From Rhodococcus sp. IITR03 (GTDB taxonomy: Bacteria > Actinomycetota > Actinomycetes > Mycobacteriales > Mycobacteriaceae): 10,210 nt of DNA. The position numbers were made by a program, and so were the translations under genes. The stretch is from NCBI GenBank assembly GCA_001017865.1, contig LATQ01000366.1, forward strand, positions 1-10,210, read 5' to 3'. This document shows positions 1-7,077 of this stretch, in pieces. Each line of letters begins with the position of its first letter. The stretch's first letter is position 1. The notes beneath the pieces were generated by a model. It did no database searches. It was given only the letters and a program-made list of their open reading frames with translations, and was not told the DNA's origin.

Positions 1-1811
1 CGCCTCGGGGTGGTCGCGCTCGTCGTCAGGCGGACCGTTTCGCCGTCGCCGCGGTCGTCGTCCTTTCCGGGATCGGAACACTCGTCGGGTTCGCGCACCG
101 CCGGTGGGGTCACGCCGCGGTGTTCGCGGTGCTGGCCGGATCCGTCCCGGCCGGGTTGCTGCTCGCGGCCGCCGCCTGCGGTCTGCTGCTGCTGTTCGAT
201 CGGACCGGGTGCTGCTGCTCGAGGCCCTCGAAGCGTCGATGCGCGGCACGATCCGGGCGTTCGAGGCGGCCGGTGCGGGCCGGCAGTTCGTCGACACCTG
301 GGACCGGACCCTCGAGATCATGGTGCGGCTGTGGTGGGTGTGGATCGGTGGCGCAGTGCTCATCGGAACGGTGGGCACCGCACTGCTGTGCTTCGGGATC
401 TTCCGCGTGGTGGCCCTGCGCAGTACGTGGGCGACCCGGTCGGTCGACTGGCCCGAGCAGGACCCCACCGCCGACCCGGCTCCACTGCCCGTCGCCCTGC
501 GCCTGGTCGGCTACCGGTATCCGGGAACCGACCGCGACGCCCTGTCGGACATCGACCTCACGATCGAACCGGGAGAGTTCGTCGCGATCGTCGGTGGCAA
601 CGGCTCGGGTAAGTCGACACTCGTGCGGCTGCTCGCGGGACTCGAGCCGACCGTCGGCCTTGTCGACCGGCCCGGACCCGTCGGACCGGGACGCCCCGGT
701 GGAACCGCGATGATCCTGCAGCATCCCGAGAGCCAGGTCCTCGGTCGCACGGTCGCCGAAGACCTGCGGTGGGGGGATCGACGACGTCGACGTCGAGGAT
801 CTGCTCGCCCGCGTCGGCCTCGCCGGGATGGAGGACCGCGCGACGGAGGATCTGTCCGGCGGGCAACTGCAGCGACTGGCACTGGCAGGCGCACTGGCCC
901 GACGACCCGCACTGCTCATCGCCGACGAGATCACCGCGATGGTCGACGCGGACAGTCGCGCGGACCTGATCCGCCTGCTCGCGGACGTCGCGCACGACGG
1001 TACCGCGGTCGTGCTCGTCACCCACCTCGACGACGAGGCCCGCGCCGCCGATCGCGTCGTGCACATCGCCGACGGCCGGATCGTCCCGCGGGTCGCGTCG
1101 CCCCCACTGCCGCCACCGGTCCCGGCGACCGCCCCGTCCGTCCCGCAGCCTGTCCTCGAACTACGCGATATCACGCACGTCTACGCGTCCGGCACACCCT
1201 GGGCTCATACCGCCCTCCGCGAGGTGTCGCTGACGATCTGCCGAGGCGAAGGCGTGCTCGTCGTCGGGGAGAACGGTTCGGGCAAGTCGACGCTTGCGTG
1301 GATCGTCGCCGGACTGATGCGCCCCACGCACGGAACGGCCGTCCTGCACGACACCCCGACCGCCGACCTGCACGGGGAAGTGGGCATGGTCTTCCAGCAG
1401 GCCCGGCTCCAGCTGCAACGACCGACCGTCGCGCAGGAGATCTCCGACGTGGCCGGGCTTCCGCACACCGACCGCGGTTACGTCGCCGCCGTCCTGCACC
1501 GGGTGGGTCTGCGTCCCGAACTCATCGACCGGCCGATCGACCGGCTCAGCGGAGGAGAGATGCGGCGGGTCGCGATCGCCGCCCAACTCGCCCGCACTCC
1601 GCGGGTGCTCGTGCTCGACGAACCGCTGGCCGGGCTGGACCTGCAGGGCCGCCGCGAGGTCGTGTCGATCCTCGCCCACCTGCGCGCGGTCGAGCACGTC
1701 ACGATCATCGTCATCTCCCACGACCTGCACGGCATGGAAGAGGTGTGCTCGCGCACCGTGGTGCTCGAGGACGGACGCATCGTGGAGCAGACGGGAGCGG
1801 TGATCGCATGA
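1..1811 (+). CDS. Fused ECF-type transporter protein: membrane domain plus two ABC ATPase domains (5' partial, frameshifted)
   Basis: Energises vitamin or metal uptake by ATP hydrolysis at the membrane. Bases 1 to about 460 encode hydrophobic segments (for example [15 protein letters not shown] and [20 protein letters not shown]), then two ABC ATPase domains follow. Domain 1 has Walker [10 protein letters not shown] (593-619), Q-loop LQHPESQ, signature LSGGQ (852-866), Walker B LLIADE and a switch His. Domain 2 has GENGSGKST (1266-1292), FQQAR, LSGGE (1545-1559), VLVLDEP and ISHDLH. Both look catalytically complete. The membrane-ATPase-ATPase order recalls mycobacterial Rv2326c (from memory). 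The reading frame changes at about 32-33, 211-214 (one G missing at each) and in the G run at 771-776 (one G extra); repaired, it is one polypeptide of over 600 visible residues. The stop TGA overlaps the EcfT start as ATGA. Substrate is not evident. Confidence 0.85.
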
Positions 1812-2555
1812 GTCGCACACGTACGCGGCAGCGCCGCCCCGTCATCCTGCTGCGACCCGTGCCGCGGGAGACACCCCTGCACCGGGTGTGGGCCGGAACG
1901 AAGGTGCTGTCGGCAGCGGCGCTGTCGGTGGCGGTGAGTTTCGCGCCGAGCTGGACCGGACTCGGCATCCTGCTCGCCGTGCTGGTCGTGGGCGTGCTCG
2001 TCGCGCGGATCCCCCGCGGGTGGTCCCGACGGTTCCGTGGTGGGTGTTCGCGGTCCTCGCCGTCGGCCTGGTCCTCAACGCCGCGGGCGGCGGACTCACC
2101 GCCTACGTCCGGACGATCCTACTCGGCGTGGGCCTGCTGCTCCTCGCGTCTCTGGTCGGGTGGACGACGCGACTGTCCGATCTCGTCGACGCCCTGCCGG
2201 TCCTGTTCGCCCCGCTGCGGTTGTTGCGGCTGCCCGTCGACGAATGGGTGACGGTGTGCGCGCTGGCGTTGCGGATGCTGCCGACCGTGCGTGCCGAGAT
2301 GCGCGTGCTGTTCGCTGCCCGCAAGGTCCGCGGCCGACTCGGCTTCCGCAATCCGGCGGGATGGTGGCACGAGGTGATCGACGCCGTCGGCGCGGTGGTG
2401 TCGGTGTCGATGCGGCAGGTCCGAGATCTCGGCGACGCACTGTCGGTGCGGGGACCACGATCGGCGACCCGCCCGCCACTGCGACTGCGGCTCGGGGACG
2501 TCGTCACCGTCCTGGTCGTGGTGGGCGCGTGCACGGCGATCACCGTGTGGGCTGA
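1808..2555 (+). CDS. ecfT: EcfT/CbiQ-family transmembrane coupling subunit of the ECF transporter (frameshifted)
   Basis: Membrane scaffold that couples the two ATPase domains encoded just upstream to a substrate-binding S component. It starts at ATG 1808 inside the ATGA overlap, so the two are translationally coupled. The N-terminus reads [20 protein letters not shown], followed by hydrophobic helices ([34 protein letters not shown]). After a break at the GGG of 2018-2020 (one G missing restores [14 protein letters not shown]) it continues through further helices. The coupling-helix signatures of the family are present as [11 protein letters not shown] (about 2309-2341) and GDALSVRGP. As printed, the frame then runs on antisense through the DedA gene to 3198. 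A second missing G at 2549-2551 would end it at TGA 2553-2555, giving about 249 residues, a normal family size. That end point is inferred. Confidence 0.82.
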
Positions 2556-2559
2556 GCCG

Positions 2560-3219
2560 TCAGTTGCGGTTGTCCGAAGCGGTGTCCTTCGACCGCGAGC
2601 GGATCCGCTTGACGAGCCCGTAACCGATCACCGCGACGACGACGGCGATCACGACGTACTGCAGCGCCGAGGCATACGGTTCCACGGCGCTCCAGTTCTC
2701 GCCGAGCTGATAGCCGGCCAGCACGAAGATCGAGTTCCAGATCAGACTGCCGGTGGTGGTGAAGACGAGGAACTGCCAGATCGGCATCTGCGTGACCCCG
2801 GCGGGGATGGAGATGAGACTCCGGAAGACGGGCACCATCCGGCCGAAGAAGACGGCTTTGCGTCCGTGCCGCTCGAACCACGCGGTCGAACGATCGAGGT
2901 CCTCGACGTCGACGAGCGGCAACTTCCGCACGACCTTACGGATCCGGTCCTCACCCACCCAGCGGCCGACCAAATACAGGCCGAGAGCGCCGACCACCGA
3001 ACCGAGGGTCGTCCAGAACAGCGCACCGAACAGGGTAAAACTGCCCAGGCTCGCGGCGAATCCGGCGAGCGGCAGGATGACCTCGCTGGGCAACGGAGGG
3101 AAGAAGTTCTCGAGTGCGATGGCGATGCCGGCACCGACACCGCCGAGGCGGTCCATCAGGTCGAGCGCCCATCCCGCGAGACCGTCGGTGGGGGCTGACT
3201 GTGAATCCGCGACACTCAT
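2560..3219 (-). CDS. DedA family (SNARE-associated domain) membrane protein
   Basis: Integral membrane protein of 219 residues, the usual DedA length. The family is linked to lipid carrier flipping and to envelope and membrane-potential homeostasis; the cargo of this member cannot be told. Visible hallmarks are ENFFPPLPSEVILPLAG in the N-terminal third, FGRMVPVFRSLISIPAG with the conserved arginines in the middle, and MPIWQFLVFTTTGSLIWNS towards the end, then a last helix YVVIAVVVAVIGYGLV and a basic tail. I chose ATG 3219 over longer upstream readings because homology starts there and a TAGGGT hexamer sits just upstream. It converges on ecfT with stop codons only a few bases apart and no visible terminator between them. 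The frame is clean throughout. It is probably unrelated to the sulfur genes. Confidence 0.93.
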   Translation of the reverse strand: MSVADSQSAPTDGLAGWALDLMDRLGGVGAGIAIALENFFPPLPSEVILPLAGFAASLGSFTLFGALFWTTLGSVVGALGLYLVGRWVGEDRIRKVVRKLPLVDVEDLDRSTAWFERHGRKAVFFGRMVPVFRSLISIPAGVTQMPIWQFLVFTTTGSLIWNSIFVLAGYQLGENWSAVEPYASALQYVVIAVVVAVIGYGLVKRIRSRSKDTASDNRN

Positions 3220-3226
3220 CCACCCG

Positions 3227-3232
3227 ACCCTA
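3227..3232 (-). promoter_or_regulatory. Candidate -10 element (TAGGGT) for the DedA gene
   Basis: The minus strand reads TAGGGT, matching the actinobacterial TANNNT -10 consensus, with 7 nt between it and ATG 3219. Transcription from it would begin at or next to the start codon, suggesting a leaderless mRNA. No convincing -35 hexamer is visible. A chance match is possible. Confidence 0.4.
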
Positions 3233-3257
3233 CCGAGGGGGCGTCGAGGTTTCCGCT

Positions 3258-3284
3258 CGTACGGATCGAAACGGTTCCGGTACG
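3258..3284. repeat. Imperfect inverted repeat upstream of the FMN reductase gene
   Basis: CGTAC (3258-3262) is mirrored by GTACG (3280-3284), and the match extends by about three pairs (GGA/TCC) if one bulged base is allowed. It lies about 70 bp before the GTG start, in the 135-bp gap between the divergent DedA and FMN reductase genes. It could be an operator or a small hairpin. A further short hairpin, CTCCG/CGGAG at 3313-3330, lies closer to the gene. I see no clear -10 in this gap. Confidence 0.3.
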
Positions 3285-3354
3285 TGTGACCGGGGAGAAG
3301 GATGGCGGGGTACTCCGCTCTCCACCGGAGGGCCGATCCGGAAGGTGAACTCCA

Positions 3355-3857
3355 GTGACGATCGTTGTCGTCGCGGGCAACCCGAAGCCCGCATCCCGCA
3401 CCCTCGACGCCGGAGCCCGCCTCGCCACGGCGCTTACCGGACGAGAGCCCGATCACGTTGTGGACGTGATCACACTCGGAGCGGGACTGCTCGGCTGGGG
3501 CGACGAGAAGGTCGCCGCCGCGGTCGAGACCGTCGCGGCCGCCGATCTCGTGGTATTCGCGAGCCCCACATTCAAGGCCACCTACACGGGCGTCCTCAAG
3601 TTGTTCCTCGACCAGTTCGCCACCGGTGACGGGTTGCGCGACGTCGTCGCCGTGCCGCTCATGCTCGGTGCCGGGCCCGCTCACGCACTCGCGCCCGACC
3701 TGCTGCTCAAGCCCGTCCTGGTGGAACTGGGCGCCACGAGCCCGGCGCCCGGCCTGTATCTTCACGATTCGACCTACACAACCGATACCCGTATTGCGGA
3801 CTACGCCGAACGCTGGTCGCCGGTGCTGTCCGCCGCACTCCGAAACGAGGCCGCCTC

Positions 3858-3861
<4 letters not shown>
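3355..3861 (+). CDS. NAD(P)H-dependent FMN reductase (SsuE/MsuE-like flavodoxin fold)
   Basis: Reduces FMN with NAD(P)H and hands FMNH2 to a partner monooxygenase; cytoplasmic. The 168-residue protein starts with a beta-strand and phosphate-binding loop, MTIVVVAGNPKPASRT. It carries the family motif SPTFKATYTGVLKLFLDQF near residues 64-82, which lines the isoalloxazine site, and a later PLMLGAGPAHAL segment. The length is typical, slightly shorter than E. coli SsuE. The GTG start at 3355 is preceded by a GAAGG ribosome-binding site (3341-3345), and the frame is clean. Its TGA overlaps the ATG of the next gene, so the two are coupled. The neighbourhood (flavin monooxygenase, SsuABC-type importer, TauD-type dioxygenase) supports a role in organosulfur desulfonation. 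A general NADPH:quinone or azo reductase activity is a less likely alternative. Confidence 0.9.
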
Positions 3862-4334
<473 letters not shown>

Positions 4335-4346
4335 CCCGCAGAGGAC

Positions 4347-4396
4347 CGATTTCGGTGGTTCCACCCCCGCTCAGCGGGCCGGAACCACCGAAATCG
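4347..4396. terminator. Bidirectional terminator with a 16-bp stem and nested hairpin
   Basis: CGATTTCGGTGGTTCC (4347-4362) is perfectly complementary to 4381-4396. The loop holds its own hairpin, CCCGC-TCA-GCGGG (4366-4378). It fills the gap between two converging genes, the flavin reductase stop at 4334 and the DUF4177 stop at 4400. There is no long T tract on either side, which is common for actinobacterial terminators. Function is inferred from position and strength. Confidence 0.8.
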
Positions 4397-4399
4397 TGT

Positions 4400-4597
4400 T
4401 CACTCCTCGCGTTCGAACGTCACGAGTATTCCCTCGACGCCGCCGGGACCGACCCGTCCCTTGATGTCGGCCGAGGTGATGGCCTTCAGACGCCACCCCT
4501 GGCGGGCGTGGTCGTTGAGGATCTTCTCGAGTTTGTCGCCGGACATCTTGCCACCGAACATGCCTTCGCGGATCTCGACCACCTTGTACGAGTACAT
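4400..4597 (-). CDS. DUF4177 family small protein
   Basis: A complete 65-residue protein beginning MYSYKVVEIREGMFGGK, continuing GDKLEKILNDHARQGWRLKA and ending VGPGGVEGILVTFEREE. The aromatic-rich first strand, the conserved HARQGWRL helix end and the closing ILVTFER strand are hallmarks of DUF4177, a small alpha/beta family of unknown function. It has no signal peptide or membrane segment, so it is probably cytoplasmic. ATG 4597 has TGGAG a few bases upstream and a TACTGT hexamer before that. It lies just downstream of the flavin monooxygenase on the same strand (36-nt gap), so it may be co-transcribed as well as having its own promoter. The frame is clean. A link to sulfur metabolism rests only on location and I would not assume it. 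Confidence 0.88.
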   Translation of the reverse strand: MYSYKVVEIREGMFGGKMSGDKLEKILNDHARQGWRLKAITSADIKGRVGPGGVEGILVTFEREE

Positions 4598-4603
4598 GGC
4601 TCC

Positions 4604-4609
4604 ACAGTA
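4604..4609 (-). promoter_or_regulatory. Candidate -10 element (TACTGT) for the DUF4177 gene
   Basis: The minus strand reads TACTGT, a TANNNT match, 6 nt before ATG 4597. This spacing would give a leaderless transcript; alternatively the TGGAG between them acts as ribosome-binding site for a transcript starting further upstream. The same hexamer occurs before the small ORF at 6147. Confidence 0.4.
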
Positions 4610-4633
4610 CGACCGAGCGGCGAAACTGCTCCG

Positions 4634-5971
4634 CTATGAGGCGGGGACCTGCGAGAACAGTCCGGCCGGCCGCGACAGTCCGTAGTGGTCGCGGAGTGTG
4701 GTGCCTCGTACTCGGTGCGGAACACTCCACGACGCTGCAGGATCGGCACGACCTCGTCGACGAAGACCTCGAACGAGCCGGGCAGGTAGGGCGGCATGAT
4801 GTTGAAACCGTCCGCGGCGCCTACCTCGAACCATGCGACGATGCGATCGGCGACGTGTTCCGGTGTGCCGACGACCGTGCCGTGACCGCGGGCCCCGGCC
4901 AGCCGGTGCAGCAACTCGCGCAGCGTCAGACCCGGCTCGCGCTCGACGAGGTCGAAGATGATGCGTGATCGGCTCTGCGCTCCCTGCACGTCCTCGGGGC
5001 GGGGCAGAGCGTGCAGTGGCACCGGTCCGTCCAGCGGGAAGCCCGACAGGTCGACGTCGTCGAACCGCGCCGACAGGTGCGCCAGTCCGACCTCGGGGAT
5101 CGACAGGTCGGCGAGATCCTGTTCGATGCGCCGCGCCTCGGCCTCGGTGGACGCCACGATCGGGGAGAGGCCGGGCAGGATCTTCACAGCCTCGGGATCG
5201 CGTCCGAACTCGGCGGCCTGCCGCTTGACGTCGCGGTAGAACACGCGCGCATCGTCGAGGTCGACCTGCGCAGTGAAGATCGCCTCGGCGTAACGCGCGG
5301 CGAACGCGCGACCGTCGGCGGACGATCCGGCCTGGACGAGCACGGGTCGGCCTTGTGGGGAGCGTGCCGCGTCGAGCGGTCCGCGCACCCGGAAGTGCGT
5401 GCCCGCGTGTCGATCCGGTGCACCCTGCTCGCATCGGCGTAGACGCCGGCGTCGCGGTCGAGCACGACCGCGTCGTCCTCCCAGCTGTCCCACAATGCCG
5501 TTGCGACGTCGAGGAATTCGGCGGCGCGGGTGTAGCGGTCGGAGTGGCCGGGTCGTCCGTCGACACCGAAGTTGTACGCGGCGGCGGACGACCAGGACGT
5601 CACGATGTTCCAGCCCGCACGTCCACGGCTGATGTGGTCGAGCGAAGCGAACTGGCGCGCAAGGTTGTACGGCTCGGTATAGGTCGTCGAGACCGTGCCG
5701 ATGAGCCCGATCCGCTCGGTCACCAGTGCCAACGCGGACAGCAGGGTGAGCGGTTCGAAGCTGCTCTGGGCCACACGGTCGTAGTGACGACCCACGGCCG
5801 GGACGTCCGCGAAGAAGATCGAGTCGAACTTCCCGCGTTCGGCCGTCTGCGCGATCTCGCGGAAGTAGTGCACGTCGTCGACCCGTTCCGGTGCGGTACC
5901 GGGCAGACGCCAGGACGCCTCGTGGTGGCCGGCGCCGGTGATGAACACGTTGAGATGGAGCTGAGAGGCAA
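4634..5971 (-). CDS. LLM-class FMNH2-dependent monooxygenase of the NtaA/SnaA/DszA/DmoA group (frameshifted)
   Basis: Two-component flavin monooxygenase using FMNH2 and O2; relatives oxidise nitrilotriacetate, dibenzothiophene sulfone, dimethyl sulfide or sulfonates. Visible family blocks are LHLNVFITGAGHHEASWRLP at the N-terminus, GKFDSIFFADVPAVGRHYDR, SSFEPLTLLSALA, IGLIGTVSTTYTEPYNLARQ, ASLDHISRGRAGWNIVTSWS, then VLVQAGSSADGRAFAARYAE and VVGTPEHVADRIVAWFEVG. The frame breaks near 5409 (one base restores HRIDHAGTHFRVRGPL) and near 4704-4705 (one base restores EYEGTTLRDHYGLSRPAGLF, ending at TAG 4634-4636). Repaired, it has about 446 residues, the usual size. The readable frame has a GTG at 5948, but the first strand (LHLNV) lies upstream of it. 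A TTG at 5969-5971 with GGAAGG 8 nt upstream would fit if one more base is missing near 5964. The reductases at 3355-4334 are the likely partners. Substrate is unresolved. Confidence 0.88.
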
Positions 5972-5979
5972 GGCGGACA

Positions 5980-5985
5980 CCTTCC
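5980..5985 (-). promoter_or_regulatory. Ribosome-binding site candidate for the LLM monooxygenase
   Basis: The minus strand carries GGAAGG with 8 nt to a TTG at 5971-5969. No comparable site precedes the in-frame GTG at 5948. It therefore favours the upstream start, but that requires a missing base between 5969 and about 5963 to join the frame. Confidence 0.4.
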
Positions 5986-6041
5986 GAAGTCCCGACAGAG
6001 ATCCTTGCCAGTGCAGTCCATTTCCGACGCGGAGCGAACCG

Positions 6042-6057
6042 TTGTGATCACGGTGAT
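6042..6057 (+). promoter_or_regulatory. Left copy of a paired 16-bp element (putative operator)
   Basis: TTGTGATCACGGTGAT. It matches the right copy (6090-6105, opposite strand) at 14 of 16 positions. Inside it GTGAT recurs with a 9-bp period, and GTGATCAC is a perfect 8-bp palindrome. The flank CGAACC at 6035-6040 is also shared with the right copy. It lies in the divergent intergenic region, about 57 bp upstream of the monooxygenase ribosome-binding site. The binding protein is unknown. Confidence 0.55.
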
Positions 6058-6089
6058 TCCTGCTGCGTCCTCCGCGGCGGCCGATTGCG

Positions 6090-6105
6090 ATCACCTCGAT
6101 CACAA
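6090..6105 (-). promoter_or_regulatory. Right copy of the paired 16-bp element (putative operator)
   Basis: Read on the minus strand it is TTGTGATCGAGGTGAT, with CGAACC at 6115-6110 as shared flank, separated by 4 bp here and 1 bp in the left copy. If transcription starts near 6147, this element spans about -42 to -57, a usual place for an activator. The facing pair suggests one regulator controlling the divergent monooxygenase and importer genes. Confidence 0.55.
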
Positions 6106-6132
6106 GGGTGGTTCGTCCGTGCGGGCACTCCC

Positions 6133-6138
6133 TACTGT
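6133..6138 (+). promoter_or_regulatory. Candidate -10 element (TACTGT) for the importer operon
   Basis: TACTGT matches TANNNT and is followed by 8 nt and ATG 6147, so a start at or near the ATG would be leaderless. The -35 region (around 6110-6117, GTTCGTCC) is weak, which fits an activator-dependent promoter with the operator copy just upstream. Confidence 0.42.
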
Positions 6139-6146
6139 CGGCGGCC

Positions 6147-6191
6147 ATGACGAGCAATCACATGCTTCGACGCCGGACCGGGGTGAGCTGA
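6147..6191 (+). CDS. Small ORF MTSNHMLRRRTGVS: leader peptide or displaced N-terminus of the permease
   Basis: A 14-codon ORF begins 8 nt after a TACTGT hexamer and stops 2 nt before the GTG (6194) of the permease. Actinobacterial sulfur-assimilation genes are often preceded by small, sometimes leaderless, leader ORFs. This one has no cysteine, but it has an arginine run. Alternatively, one G missing from the GGGG at 6180-6183 would join it in frame to the permease (RRRTGGELIVATILDRTRR). The density of such indels in the window means neither reading can be excluded. Confidence 0.35.
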   Translation: MTSNHMLRRRTGVS

Positions 6192-6193
6192 TC

Positions 6194-7077
6194 GTGGCGA
6201 CCATCCTCGACAGGACGCGCAGGACCACACCGGACGCGGCGGACACGCCTGCGATGACCGGACCATCGGGACTGATCGATCCCACCGCGATCAGCCGGAA
6301 GACCCGCAGTTCGTCCCGCATTCCGCGTTCGGTCCAGCGGCTGCTCGGGCCGGTCCTGCTCGTCGTGGCGTGGCAACTCGCCGCGTCCAGCGGCCTGTTC
6401 GGCGAGAACGTCCTTCCCCGACCGCTGTCGGTGCTCACCGCGGCGTGGCGACTGATGCCGGCGGGGAACTGCAGGAACACATGACGGTCAGCCTGTTGCG
6501 GGTCGGCAACGGCCTGCTCATCGGCATCGCGCTTGGTCTGGTCCTCGCGCTGGTCTCCGGATTGTCGCGGGTGGGTGAGAACTTCGTCGACGCCAATATG
6601 GAAATCCTGCGTGCCGTACCGAATTTCGCGCTCGTTCCGCTTCTCATCGTGTGGTTCGGTATCAGCGAGACCCCGAAGGTCCTGCTCATCACCCTCGCCG
6701 TGGCAGTCTCGATCTACATCAACACGTTCTCCGCGATCCGGAGCGTGGACGCCGGACTCGTCGAGGCGGCACGATCGTTCGGTGTCCAGCGCCGCGAACT
6801 GATCCGGCGGGTCATCCTGCCGGGTGCGCTGCCCGGATTCCTCATCGGCCTGCGTCTCGCCCTCACCGGTGCGTGGCTCTCGCTGATCTTCGCCGAGACC
6901 ATCAACGCCAAACGCGGTCTGGGACGGATGATGAGCGACGCGCGCGAATACTTCCAGCTCGACGTGGTTTTCGTCCTGATCGCCGTCTACGCCCTCCTCG
7001 GTCTGCTCTCGATCTTCATCGTGCGGGCGTTGGAAACACGCCTGCTCACGTGGAGGAGGTCGTTCGATGGCAACTGA
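6194..7077 (+). CDS. ssuC: ABC transporter permease, SsuC/TauC type (frameshifted)
   Basis: Inner-membrane channel subunit of a sulfonate-type importer. It starts at GTG 6194 with GGGGTGA upstream; ATG 6254 (MTGPSGLIDP) is an alternative nearer the usual family length, and ATG 6147 is possible with a repaired frameshift. The N-terminal part contains helix LLGPVLLVVAWQLAASSGLF and the typical VLPRPLSVL segment. The frame then breaks at the G run 6463-6466, where one added G gives MPAGELQEHMTVSLLRVGNG. Downstream lie several helices, including PNFALVPLLIVWFGISETPK, and the EAA loop EAARSFGVQRRELIRRVILP (6757-6816), which docks onto the ATPase. The end LLTWRRSFDGN overlaps the ATPase start by 11 nt. 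Repaired it has about 294 residues. Whether it handles sulfonates or another organosulfur compound is inferred from neighbours. Confidence 0.86.
7052..7059 (+). promoter_or_regulatory. Strong ribosome-binding site GGAGGAGG inside the end of ssuC
   Basis: GGAGGAGG with 7 nt to ATG 7067. It fixes the start of the ATPase gene within the last codons of the permease and indicates translational coupling. Confidence 0.8.

Noticed and set aside
104..2251. A 715-codon plus-strand open frame
   Set aside because: Only its 5' part (to about 770) encodes recognisable sequence. Beyond that it is arginine/proline-rich shadow of the ATPase domains in another frame, then re-enters the true EcfT frame by chance at 1808.
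1888..3198. A 436-codon plus-strand open frame joining EcfT to a charged C-terminal tail
   Set aside because: After about 2550 it is antisense to the DedA gene, with low-complexity charged residues. This is the result of a missing base before the EcfT stop, not a fusion protein.
3281..3354. Riboswitch before the FMN reductase gene
   Set aside because: The leader is short and shows only one small hairpin; I could not match it to SAM, FMN or other aptamer core motifs.
3451..3473. GATCAC...GTGATC inverted repeat resembling the operator core
   Set aside because: It lies inside the FMN reductase coding sequence (codons for DHVVDVIT). GATCAC is a frequent product of ATC-ACC codon usage, and the flanks do not match the paired element.
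2560..3765. DedA reading extended upstream to a 401-residue protein
   Set aside because: The extra N-terminal part is antisense to the FMN reductase and lacks family homology; ATG 3219 gives the normal length.
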